A DNA stretch of 20,108 nucleotides from a virus. Numbering within the stretch: position 1 is the first letter of the stretch; each line of letters opens with the position of its first letter. This document shows positions 7,717-15,351 of this stretch, piece by piece. Where the stretch lies: positions 1 to 20,108 of IMG/VR virus record IMGVR_UViG_3300031251_000959; one strand, given 5' to 3'. The translations under genes and the position numbers were made by a program. The notes under the pieces were generated by a model that saw only the letters and a list, made by a program, of their open reading frames with translations, was not told the origin of the DNA and ran no database searches.

Positions 7717-7752
7717 CCCCCAATTTGGCAACCATGTATTGCCAGTTGGGGG
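7717..7752 (+). promoter_or_regulatory. Hairpin with the start codon of the U-like gene in its loop
   Basis: CCCCCAATTTGGCA (7717-7730) pairs with TGCCAGTTGGGGG (7740-7752). Seven outer and five inner pairs form, interrupted by a small internal loop. The nine-base loop ACCATGTAT carries the ATG at 7734. The structure buries the bases around the start and there is no Shine-Dalgarno. This suggests translational control of the downstream baseplate gene. Confidence 0.65.
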
Positions 7753-8594
7753 ACATTCTTTTTGAGGGATTGAAAGGCATTGAAGCGTGGAGCGTGGACG
7801 GTAACGAGGCATCCTATGGCGAACATGCGTTAATTGACGGCAAGCCGCGTTTGCAGAAAACCGGCGACACCTTGCAGGAGCTTACGCTCAACTTCCGGCT
7901 TCATGCCAAATTCTGCAACCCCGCGCAGGAACTTTCCAAACTGGATAAATCAAAGACCGACGGCGAAATACTGCCGCTGCTTATGGGCGACGGTACATAC
8001 GTTTCGGATTACGTGATTATCTCCGCGCCTTATACGGTTGACCATGCCCTTGCCGACGGTACAATCGTACAGGCCACCGTTACGCTGGCCCTTAAAGAGT
8101 TTGTACCCTATTCCAAAGAAGAACAGCAGCAGCAGCAGGCGCGTAAAAATTCCTTTGCCACCGGGGATAAAAAGCCGGTCATTACCAAGCCGCCGCAAGC
8201 GCCCACTGCGGCAGCGGCGGCGGCAAAGAACGTGACCGAAACCGCGCAGCAGGCAAACGAAGTGGACGGGCTGGTAAGCGATTATGAAAACAACGTATCC
8301 GCCCGGCATTCCATAGAGCAAGCCATTAAAAGCGCCTGCGACAAAGCTAACGACGCAATAGACGCACTCGACGACAAGCTGGATAATATAGAAGAATTAC
8401 AGGGCGTATATACCGCGCTGCAAGCGGCGGCGGGCGCTGTATCCGGCAGGTTCAGTTCCATAAAGGCGCTGTTCCCGCTTACCGGCATTTCGGATTTGCA
8501 GGACGCTAATACCTACCTGCAGGCCGACATGCGCAGTATGAACCGCGCCTCTATTCCTTTACTCAATAACGTTATAACGCGCCGCGGTTTATAG
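7734..8594 (+). CDS. P2 gpU-like tail protein with helical C-terminal extension
   Basis: The first 130 residues (MYCQLGDILFEGLKGIEAWS, ALIDGKPRLQKTGDTLQELT, YTVDHALADGTIVQATVTLA) match the P2 GpU pattern, a baseplate-tail tube component. The family is normally about 130-160 residues. Here about 155 more follow: a Gln run coded by five CAG at 8124-8138, a Pro/Ala linker, and an alpha-helical region with probable coiled coil (about residues 175-235) ending in NNVITRRGL. ATG 7734 is preferred. An upstream in-frame TTG at 7725 would add three residues (MAT), and both starts are held in the hairpin at 7717-7752. The gene is followed directly by X- and D-like genes, a usual cluster. Confidence 0.82.
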   Translation: MYCQLGDILFEGLKGIEAWSVDGNEASYGEHALIDGKPRLQKTGDTLQELTLNFRLHAKFCNPAQELSKLDKSKTDGEILPLLMGDGTYVSDYVIISAPYTVDHALADGTIVQATVTLALKEFVPYSKEEQQQQQARKNSFATGDKKPVITKPPQAPTAAAAAAKNVTETAQQANEVDGLVSDYENNVSARHSIEQAIKSACDKANDAIDALDDKLDNIEELQGVYTALQAAAGAVSGRFSSIKALFPLTGISDLQDANTYLQADMRSMNRASIPLLNNVITRRGL

Positions 8595-8596
8595 CA

Positions 8597-8821
8597 ATGG
8601 CAAAAACACAATACACAGTACAGGACGGCGAACGGTGGGACACTATTTCGTACAAGGCTTACGGGCGGGCAGACCTGGCTCATATCATTATTGCCGCCAA
8701 TCCTAACGTACCGATTACCGCCCGGCTTACAGGCGGTACGGTGCTGGATATACCCATACTGGAAGATACAACGGTTAAGACGGACGCGGAATTACTGCCG
8801 CCGTGGAAAAGAGATTTATAA
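8597..8821 (+). CDS. P2 gpX-like (LysM-like) tail protein
   Basis: A 74-residue protein with the pattern YTVQDGERWDTISYKAYGRADLAHIIIAANPNV, then a GGTVLDIPIL strand. This is the GpX / LysM-type fold that links the tube initiator to the D-type hub protein. It starts two bases after the U-like stop and ends just before the ATG of the D-like gene. Length is normal for the family. The C-terminal LLPPWKRDL, with Trp, is also usual. Confidence 0.88.
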   Translation: MAKTQYTVQDGERWDTISYKAYGRADLAHIIIAANPNVPITARLTGGTVLDIPILEDTTVKTDAELLPPWKRDL

Positions 8822-9844
8822 ATGAGCGTAGCGCCGAAGCCGTATTACAAGGTACTCTATGACGGCAAGAACATAACGGAGGATATTAGCAAACACCTGC
8901 TGACTCTTTCCTATACGGATAAGACGGAAGGCGAAAGCGACGAACTGGAAATAACGCTGGAAGATGTTGACCGGCTGTGGCAAAATGAATGGTATCCCAC
9001 GAAAGGCAGCATTATCAAAGCGGAGATAGGCATGGCGGGCGGCGCGGTGCTGTCCTGCGGTTCCTTTATGATTGACGAAATAGAATTTACCGGCCCGCCG
9101 GACGTAGTCAGCATTAAAGGGCTTGCCGCCGGTACGCATTCCGGTGTACGCACCAAAAAAAGCTACGCGCACGAAAACAAAACATTGTCCGAAGTGATAC
9201 GCACCGTTGCCGGTAATGCAGGCTTCCAGGTGTCCGGGCAAATTGAAAATATCCGCATAGGGCGGATTATGCAACACAGGGAAACAGACCTTGCCTTTAT
9301 TAAGCGTTTAAGCCGCGATTACGGCTATGTTTTCAGTGTCCGCGATAAAACCCTTGTCTTTACTTCTATCTATGATTTAGAGGCAAAAGATAAGGTGCTA
9401 ACGCTGGACAGGACAGACCTTACCGGCTTTTCCCTGCGGGATAAATCCGCCGACACTTACAAAGGTTCAAAAGTACAATACCACAATGTCAGCACTAAAG
9501 AACTGGTCAGCTACAGCGAGGACGATAGTGACGGCGACGGCGCAGCCGAAACATACGAGATACGCAGCAAGGCGGAAAATAAGCAGCAGGCGGAAGCCAA
9601 AGCAAAGGCGGCATTGCACCGCGCCAATTCGCGGGAGAAAACCGGGACGATCACCGCGCCGGGCAATGTACTGATAGTGGCCGGGATAAACATAGAGCTG
9701 ACCGGCTTAGGCGTACTATCCGGCAAGTACCATGTTACCGGCTCCCATCATACCATTGATAAATCTATGGCTTACGGAACCGAGGCGGAAATAAAGCGCG
9801 TGGGTACGGTTCCCGCAAGCAAATACAAAAGCAAAAAGAAATAG
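8822..9844 (+). CDS. P2 gpD-like baseplate hub protein
   Basis: This 340-residue protein belongs to the late control D / VgrG-N type family, whose members form the trimeric hub between tube and spike. Signs are KVLYDGKNITEDISKHLLTL at the start, TLEDVDRLWQNEWYPTKGS, the GLAAGTHSGVRTKKSY segment, and EVIRTVAGNAGFQVSG, RETDLAFIKRLSRDYGYVF and SGKYHVTGSHHTIDKSMAY near the end. No enzyme domain is attached. It follows the X-like stop directly and precedes the spike gene by three bases. Length and order (U, X, D, V) agree with the P2-like baseplate plan. Confidence 0.9.
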   Translation: MSVAPKPYYKVLYDGKNITEDISKHLLTLSYTDKTEGESDELEITLEDVDRLWQNEWYPTKGSIIKAEIGMAGGAVLSCGSFMIDEIEFTGPPDVVSIKGLAAGTHSGVRTKKSYAHENKTLSEVIRTVAGNAGFQVSGQIENIRIGRIMQHRETDLAFIKRLSRDYGYVFSVRDKTLVFTSIYDLEAKDKVLTLDRTDLTGFSLRDKSADTYKGSKVQYHNVSTKELVSYSEDDSDGDGAAETYEIRSKAENKQQAEAKAKAALHRANSREKTGTITAPGNVLIVAGINIELTGLGVLSGKYHVTGSHHTIDKSMAYGTEAEIKRVGTVPASKYKSKKK

Positions 9845-9847
9845 CCC

Positions 9848-10594
9848 GTGTTAAAGTTCGGATTGATATGTGAGGTGGACGCGGCGAAAGGACTGGCAAA
9901 GGTGCATTTTCAGGACGACGATGTACCGAGCGGCTGGCTGCCTATGAGCGTGCAAAAATCCCTGAAGGATAAATGGTCGTTTCCTTTTGACGTGAACGAG
10001 CATGTATGGTGCGTTATGGATGAGCATTGCGAGTACGGCGTGATCGGCGGCGCTATCTATAATGAGAAAGACCAGCCCGCCGGTGCGGGTGACGGTAAGC
10101 TGGTCATACAGTTTGCCGATAACTCGGCTATAACTTATGACCGTAATAGTAAAACTTTATCGCTCCAGATTAAAGGCGACATACAAATAGTCGCGGACGA
10201 AAAAGTGAGCGTACAATGTAAAGAGGCAGAAGTTATCGTAACCAATACGGCGAAGGTAAAGGCAAACGAGGTAAATGTAGAGGCGCAGGGTAACGCTACC
10301 GTAAAAGCGGCGGCGGTAAAACTGGACGCACCCAATGCGCAGGCTACCGGCAACCTGAGCGTAACCGGCACGATCACGGCGGCGGCTGTTACCGCTTCCG
10401 GTGCTGTTACGGCGGGAACAGTAGCCACCGGCGGTTTAGGCGCAAGCGGCGGCGGGCCGCTGAATGTGACCAGCCCGATAAGCGTTTCCAATATCAGCGC
10501 CAGCGGTGACGTGGTGGCCGGAACGGTAAGCCTGAAAAATCACAAGCATACCGCGCCAAGCGGCGGCGGCGCTACAACACCACCAATACCATAA
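9848..10594 (+). CDS. Baseplate spike protein (P2 gpV / Mu gp45 type)
   Basis: A 248-residue protein that starts with GTG. The N-terminal OB-fold-like domain (residues 1-85, with FPFDVNEHVWCVMDEHCEYGVIGGAIYNE) is followed by a long, regular Thr/Ala/Val-rich beta-helix. The C-terminal end NHKHTAPSGGGATTPPIP carries the His-x-His motif that in P2 gpV and phi92 spikes binds an iron ion at the tip. The known role is to pierce the outer membrane when the sheath contracts, which implies a Gram-negative host. The stop overlaps the next start (TAATG). Confidence 0.9.
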   Translation: MLKFGLICEVDAAKGLAKVHFQDDDVPSGWLPMSVQKSLKDKWSFPFDVNEHVWCVMDEHCEYGVIGGAIYNEKDQPAGAGDGKLVIQFADNSAITYDRNSKTLSLQIKGDIQIVADEKVSVQCKEAEVIVTNTAKVKANEVNVEAQGNATVKAAAVKLDAPNAQATGNLSVTGTITAAAVTASGAVTAGTVATGGLGASGGGPLNVTSPISVSNISASGDVVAGTVSLKNHKHTAPSGGGATTPPIP

Positions 10595-10887
10595 TGGCAC
10601 AGGTAAGCGACATAACGGCAACGGACTGGCAAATATCCGCAGACGGCGTGGGCATCATTGCGCAGGGCATGGACGACGTAAAGCAATGCGTCAATATCAT
10701 ATTGCTGACCCGCAAGGGCAGCGACCCGCTGCGCCCGGAGTTCGGCTGCGATATGTACCAGTACATTGACAGGCCCGTTAATACGGCGCTGCCGCAAATG
10801 ATAAAGGCCATGCTGGAGGCGCTGCGCCAATGGGAGCCGCGAATAGAAATTTTAGGCATTACACACGATTTTGATTTTGGCAGCTAA
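10594..10887 (+). CDS. Baseplate wedge protein (P2 W / T4 gp25 type)
   Basis: A 97-residue GPW/gp25 family protein. Typical features are the initial helix VKQCVNIILLTRKGSDPLRP, the EFGCDMYQYIDRP loop and the EPR core motif in QWEPRIEI near the end. In related phages it forms the wedge core with J and starts sheath polymerisation. It overlaps the spike gene by one base. The usual next gene, J, is here displaced by an extra gene at 10871-11536. The assignment is firm. Confidence 0.92.
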   Translation: MAQVSDITATDWQISADGVGIIAQGMDDVKQCVNIILLTRKGSDPLRPEFGCDMYQYIDRPVNTALPQMIKAMLEALRQWEPRIEILGITHDFDFGS

Positions 10888-11536
10888 TTCACTTATACGG
10901 TTTACGATCAGTTACAGAATGGTGGACAGCGGAACGCTGGACAGCCTCGACTTTATTGTAGGCAGTAAGGCGGCAACGGGCAGCGCCGGTATGCTGATAC
11001 TGGAAGCGCCTTTGCCGCAGGATATTAGCAGTACCTCCCGCCTGTTTATTACCCTGAGCCTTGACGGTACGCCGGTACTGCCGGAAACACCGCCGGGCGG
11101 GTTTACCAGCGCCAGCGACCTGTATAACTGGCTTCAGGCAAACTGGTATATATACGGCAGGTGGTTCATTACGGCGGATAAGGTCATGCTGTACCTGAAT
11201 GCGGGCCTTGCCACCACCGGGGCGCTGTCTGTTACATCCGCTTCACAGTTTGTATATACGGCGCTCATTCCCGCAATGGAGCCGGATGCTTACTACTATG
11301 TAACCTTCATCAAGAACGGCGGAGTAGTAACCCCGGCATTCCCGGAAGATATGGCAACGACCTACGAGGATATACTGGTATGGGTAAGCCAGAACTGGCC
11401 GGACGCGGGAACATGGCATATCGACGGCAATAACCTGATGCTGACAACGGACACCGCCGCGGATATAACGCTTACAGTTGCGGTACGACAGCCCGGCGGC
11501 TTTGATTTTGGATTTTCAGACGGCTTTGATACATAG
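10871..11536 (+). CDS. Unrecognised two-repeat protein inserted between W and J
   Basis: I do not recognise a family for this 221-residue protein. After an N-terminal strand region it has two similar segments of about 85 residues. Each has a Gly/Pro turn, a short Trp-containing helix (DLYNWLQANW and DILVWVSQNW), a G-x-W strand (YGRWFIT and AGTWHID) and closing strands. It ends in Phe/Gly-rich GGFDFGFSDGFDT. The frame has TTG at 10871 and 10877, overlapping W, and a first ATG at 10919. The ATG would remove the strand LIRFTISYR, so a start near 10871 is preferred but uncertain. A structural baseplate decoration or wedge-binding role is inferred from place only. Confidence 0.6.
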   Translation: MILAANSLIRFTISYRMVDSGTLDSLDFIVGSKAATGSAGMLILEAPLPQDISSTSRLFITLSLDGTPVLPETPPGGFTSASDLYNWLQANWYIYGRWFITADKVMLYLNAGLATTGALSVTSASQFVYTALIPAMEPDAYYYVTFIKNGGVVTPAFPEDMATTYEDILVWVSQNWPDAGTWHIDGNNLMLTTDTAADITLTVAVRQPGGFDFGFSDGFDT

Positions 11537-11570
11537 ATAAAACAAAACAGCGGAGTAAGGAACAGAGGGC

Positions 11571-12677
11571 ATGGATTTGACGAAACCGCAATTTATTGAT
11601 ATTGACGCGGCGGCTATTGTGAGCGACATGGTGGCGGACTATGAAACCGCCACCGGCAAGAAACTTGCACCCGCACAGGCGGAGCGTTTACTAATAAACG
11701 GCTTCGCATACCGCGAGTACATATTGCGCACGGCAATTAACGAGGCCGCGTTGCAAAACTTGGTATCCTTTGCCAGTTTCCCGGCGCTGGATTACCTCGG
11801 TGAGCTGGTAGGCGTTCGCCGCCTGCCGCCAAGTAAAGCAGCTTGCCTGATACGGTTTACACTCGTTGCCGGTCATGGCAGCCTGGTTATCCCCGACGGC
11901 ATCCGCATTCAGAGCGTGGACGGGCAGGCGGTATTTATCACTACCGAGGCAAAGACCGTGGACAATACCGTAATGACCGTCGATGTAAAAGCGGAATGCA
12001 CGGCGGAGGGAAACGTCGGTAACAACTACGCACCGGGGGACATATCCCTCATACTTGACCCGCAGGCATATATAGCAACGGCGGCAAACCTTGACACCAG
12101 TAACGGCGGCGCGGATGAGGAAAACGACGAGGAATTGCGGGAGCGTATCAAACTGGCCCCTGCCAGTTTTTCCAATGCGGGCAGCAAAGGCGCTTATAAA
12201 TTCTTTGCGAAGTCCGCGCACCCTTCCATTATTGACGTGGCCGTTACGTCCCCTGTTCCTGGGCAAGTGAATATTTACCCCTTGCTGCTGGACGGACAGC
12301 CGCCCTCCCCGGAAATTATAGACGCGGTATTTGCGAAATGCAACGCGGACAAAGTACGCCCGCTTACCGATACTGTTATCGTGCAGGCCCCGGTAATGGT
12401 AAGTTATGCGCTGGTGGTCAACCTTACGCTGCTTACCAATGCCATTACTACCGACGTAATAAACGAGGTAACACAAAACCTGCAAACCTATGTAAACGAC
12501 CGTAAAACACGCCTCGGCGTGGATGTTGTCGGGGCGCAGATTATCAGGCAATCCAATGTAACCAGCGTGTATAAAGCGGAGGTAATAAGCCCCGCCGCTG
12601 ATATAGTAGTGGCGGAGAATGAATACACCAGCTGCACCGGCATCACCGTAAACGTAACAGGATTTAGCGATGAGTAA
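11571..12677 (+). CDS. Baseplate J-like protein (Mu gp47 type)
   Basis: A 368-residue Baseplate_J family wedge protein. It shows the N-terminal LINGFAYREYILRTAINEAALQN helix, ALDYLGELVGVRRLPPSKA, the conserved GxxIPxGxxxQ-like core (GSLVIPDGIRIQSVDG), GNVGNNYAPGDISLI, and ENDEELRERIKLAPASFSNAGSKGAYKFF with the long helix typical of J. J, W and I build the wedges that transmit the contraction signal. It starts 34 bases after the repeat protein and overlaps the I-like gene by eight bases. Length is normal. Confidence 0.92.
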   Translation: MDLTKPQFIDIDAAAIVSDMVADYETATGKKLAPAQAERLLINGFAYREYILRTAINEAALQNLVSFASFPALDYLGELVGVRRLPPSKAACLIRFTLVAGHGSLVIPDGIRIQSVDGQAVFITTEAKTVDNTVMTVDVKAECTAEGNVGNNYAPGDISLILDPQAYIATAANLDTSNGGADEENDEELRERIKLAPASFSNAGSKGAYKFFAKSAHPSIIDVAVTSPVPGQVNIYPLLLDGQPPSPEIIDAVFAKCNADKVRPLTDTVIVQAPVMVSYALVVNLTLLTNAITTDVINEVTQNLQTYVNDRKTRLGVDVVGAQIIRQSNVTSVYKAEVISPAADIVVAENEYTSCTGITVNVTGFSDE

Positions 12678-13329
12678 CAAAGACGTGATACTGGCTAACA
12701 GCATTGCGGGCGTTCCGCACTTTGCCGCCTTCGACCTTATTGCAAAGAAAAGGCTGGAGGCGCTGCAACTTGACACACTGCTGGTGTACCTGATTGATAC
12801 GGTATCAGAGTCCGCGCTTTCCTTCCTTGCCGACCAGTTCGACGTATTGGGTTACAAAGGGCTGCGGCTGGCCACTACAACGGATCAGAAGCGGGAAATA
12901 ATAAAACGCGCCATTGAGCTGCACCGTTTCAAAGGCACGGTATGGGCGGTAAAGGAAGCCCTTAAAACAATCGGATACCCGGACGCGGTACTTACCGAGC
13001 ATGTAGGAACCGGCGCGGGCGCATGGGCAACGTTCCGCATTGAAATAGACGCGGGCAGTAATCCCGTATCAGCGGCAGCGGTGGACGAACTGGTGCGCAT
13101 GATTGACGAATACAAAAACGTCCGCAGCCACCTGCTGGACATTTCCTATAAAATCAGTTTCGACCCGGATAGTATAACGCTCACCGATGAAAGCTACGAA
13201 GGCCCTGCCGTGGACGACAGCGACGACCTGTACGTCGGCGGCGACTTCCGCTATAACGGTGCGTACACCTACAACGGGGACAGGAACTACAGCACGGACA
13301 CAGATATTTTGACAGTAACGATTATATGA
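12670..13329 (+). CDS. Baseplate I-like tail protein (P2 gpI type)
   Basis: A 219-residue P2 I family protein. It begins with a helix-rich domain (AAFDLIAKKRLEALQLDTLL, IDTVSESALSFLADQFDVLG) and then KREIIKRAIELHRFKGTVWA followed by VKEALKTIGYPDAVL, the strongest family signature. The last third is beta-rich and Asp/Tyr-rich (DDLYVGGDFRYNGAYTYNGD), probably contacting the fibre. It always follows J in P2-like phages and connects wedges to fibres. The stop shares four bases with the next gene (ATGA). Confidence 0.9.
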   Translation: MSNKDVILANSIAGVPHFAAFDLIAKKRLEALQLDTLLVYLIDTVSESALSFLADQFDVLGYKGLRLATTTDQKREIIKRAIELHRFKGTVWAVKEALKTIGYPDAVLTEHVGTGAGAWATFRIEIDAGSNPVSAAAVDELVRMIDEYKNVRSHLLDISYKISFDPDSITLTDESYEGPAVDDSDDLYVGGDFRYNGAYTYNGDRNYSTDTDILTVTII

Positions 13330-13769
13330 TGAAGGACGGAATAAAGGCAAAGGGGCTTTTCAGTGTAAAGGTCATTGAAGCCGCAACGGGAAAAATACTG
13401 GAGGACTACACGGACAACAACCTCGTAGTTACGTTAGGCAAGGCTAATACCGCGCAGTTGCTTGCGGGCGCGGTAACGGGCAAGAAGATAAGCAAGATTG
13501 CCGTCGGAGAAGGAACCGCGCCGCCGGACGTAGCGGATACGGCGCTCACTACGCCGTTCATTAAAAACGTGGACGGCTATTCATTTCCGAATACTAACGA
13601 GGTGCTGTTTAGCTGGACAATCGAAACAACCGAAGCAAACGGGCTGAATATTACCGAGTTCGGTTTAATGAACGACGGCGGTGTATTGTTCGCAAGGAAG
13701 ATACGCTCCGTTATCGTTAAAAGCGCCGCTATCAAACTGGTAGGCACATGGAAAATCACAATCAATTAA
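13326..13769 (+). CDS. Small tail fibre-associated protein
   Basis: A 147-residue beta-rich protein with a recognisable phage pattern: NLVVTLGKANTAQLLAGAVTG, then ISKIAVGEGTAPPDVADTAL, a FSWTIETTEANGLNITEFGL segment and a LFARKIRSVIVKSAAIKLVG strand. Proteins like this are common next to P2 I-like genes in Bacteroidota and proteobacterial phages and are annotated as tail fibre or fibre-adaptor proteins. An exact function is not known. ATG 13326 overlaps the I-like stop; a second ATG follows immediately at 13329. It is coupled to the collar protein gene after a 12-base gap. Confidence 0.65.
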   Translation: MMKDGIKAKGLFSVKVIEAATGKILEDYTDNNLVVTLGKANTAQLLAGAVTGKKISKIAVGEGTAPPDVADTALTTPFIKNVDGYSFPNTNEVLFSWTIETTEANGLNITEFGLMNDGGVLFARKIRSVIVKSAAIKLVGTWKITIN

Positions 13770-13781
13770 AGACACAGCAGC

Positions 13782-14843
13782 ATGGCAAATTTGACAGAAA
13801 CGGCAACGTGGGAAGCGGGAATATACCAGTTAGAGCAGACCGACCTTGTAATAGGTGGCGCAGGCGGTATATCAAATACGCAGGGCCAGCAGTTAGCCAA
13901 CCGCACAACCTGGCTCAAGGGACAAATAGGCATGATGAACCGCATGGCCGCCGGTACGATCATCAATGCAAATACAACGCTTACGTCGGCACATGCCGGT
14001 AATGCGATCATTGCCAATGGCGATAATAAGACGCTGGTCATAACGCTGCCGTTAGGTAATACCGTACCGCTTGGAACGGTCATTGCAATAACAGCTATCA
14101 ATGTCAATAAATCGCAGGTAACAATTAATGCCAACGCCGAAACGGTCGGCTATCCGATTGGGTTTACTTACTATGACATTATCCAGTACGGAGGGCAGGC
14201 AAGAAAAACCATGTATCTCGGACAGGGGGACAGCATTATCCTTGTAAGCTCTTATCCGCCGCCCGGTGTATCTATTTTGACCTCCGGCCTGTACTGGTAT
14301 GTGATAGAGGCAAAGGGCAATTTTGACGACGTGGGCGAGGCGACATTTTCTTACAAAGTATTACCGAATATGGTCGAGGCCAACGGGCAGGTACTCAACC
14401 GGGCGGACTATCCCCGTTTATGGGAATTTGCAAACAGCATCCCCGGCGGCCTGCCTACCGACGCGCAATGGTTGTCGGGTATCAGCGGGCAGTCAAATGC
14501 TTTCCGCGGCTGCTTCAGTTACGGCAACGGTAGTACCAACTTTCGCGTACCTGATTTACGGGCCATGTTCATACGCGGCCTCGATAACGGCAGGGGTATA
14601 GACCTCGGCAGGGTAACGACCGTACCGGGTGGCTATGAAAAGGACGAGGTAATAGCGCACAACCACATTAACGGGGGCTTTGACCGCCTGATGCGTTACG
14701 ACGGCGGTTATAATACCACCAGTACCAGCGCAGACTATTCACCGGGCGAACCGGACATTTATAACAGCGCACAGATACTGCCTTACGGCGGCGCGGAAAC
14801 GCGGCCTAAGAACGTGGGTTTGGTGGCGCAAATAAAATCATAG
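13782..14843 (+). CDS. Tail fibre with phage tail collar domain
   Basis: A 353-residue fibre. The N-terminal NLTETATWEAGIYQLEQTDL, GGAGGISNTQGQQLANRTTW is the usual baseplate-attachment start of P2 H-like fibres. The middle (residues 45-140) is beta-structured. The C-terminal part has the tail collar pattern: PDLRAMFIRGLDNGRG, a GGYEKDEVIAHNH loop with possible metal-binding His residues, and the terminal GAETRPKNVGLVAQI. Such domains end fibres and may bind receptor directly. Two bases separate it from the next small gene. Confidence 0.85.
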   Translation: MANLTETATWEAGIYQLEQTDLVIGGAGGISNTQGQQLANRTTWLKGQIGMMNRMAAGTIINANTTLTSAHAGNAIIANGDNKTLVITLPLGNTVPLGTVIAITAINVNKSQVTINANAETVGYPIGFTYYDIIQYGGQARKTMYLGQGDSIILVSSYPPPGVSILTSGLYWYVIEAKGNFDDVGEATFSYKVLPNMVEANGQVLNRADYPRLWEFANSIPGGLPTDAQWLSGISGQSNAFRGCFSYGNGSTNFRVPDLRAMFIRGLDNGRGIDLGRVTTVPGGYEKDEVIAHNHINGGFDRLMRYDGGYNTTSTSADYSPGEPDIYNSAQILPYGGAETRPKNVGLVAQIKS

Positions 14844-14844
14844 C

Positions 14845-15321
14845 ATGAACCCGGCAAAGCAGACATTACGCAACAAAGTATCGCTCAATATTCCCGACAA
14901 CCACGCGCGGGCCGTTACGCCTGCCCTGCTCCGGGAAGTACTGGAGAACATGCTCGATTTTTCCGAGGACGTGGCGACCGGCGGTATTCAGGATTTGACC
15001 ACAACGGAAGATAGCGCCGAGTGGGACGTGGAATTAGGCAATAAGGCGGCGATCACATTAAGCGGTGACGTGGCGCTATCCCTTACAAACGCTGTACCCG
15101 GTGGCCTGTACTGGCTGACGGTAAAGCAGGACGCGACCGGCGGGCATACGCTTACATACCCGGCGGACAGCGTTTTTGAAAACGACGAGGAACCGCCGCT
15201 CAACAGCGGGCCGGGCGCGGTTACTATCTTACCCGTACTGTTCGACGGTACAAGTTACCTGTGGCCCGGCAAAAGTGGAAATGATAACGCCGCCGTATTA
15301 TGGCAGCGTATGGATTGGTAA
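14845..15321 (+). CDS. Hypothetical tail fibre-region protein
   Basis: A 158-residue protein without a family I recognise. Residues 1-40 are helical and basic (MNPAKQTLRNKVSLNIPDNH, ALLREVLENMLDF). The rest is a single beta domain with KQDATGGHTLTYPADSVFEN and LFDGTSYLWPGKSG, the sort of sandwich seen in fibre tips and in some capsid or baseplate adhesins. It ends AVLWQRMDW, and the longer fibre gene downstream ends in the similar VMRWETVEW. It lies inside the fibre block, two bases after the collar gene, so a part in adsorption is likely but unproven. Confidence 0.55.
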   Translation: MNPAKQTLRNKVSLNIPDNHARAVTPALLREVLENMLDFSEDVATGGIQDLTTTEDSAEWDVELGNKAAITLSGDVALSLTNAVPGGLYWLTVKQDATGGHTLTYPADSVFENDEEPPLNSGPGAVTILPVLFDGTSYLWPGKSGNDNAAVLWQRMDW

Positions 15322-15351
15322 TTTTTTTTCAAACAATAAATACAATAGACT

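Noticed and set aside
11691-12776. 361-codon open frame on the minus strand
   Set aside because: It lies fully opposite the J- and I-like genes, which have clear family motifs. Its protein is rich in Arg, Tyr and Cys without a domain pattern, as expected for an antisense shadow.
15322-15351. Rho-independent terminator at the run of eight T
   Set aside because: No GC-rich stem precedes the T run. It is probably only an AT-rich leader of the next fibre gene.
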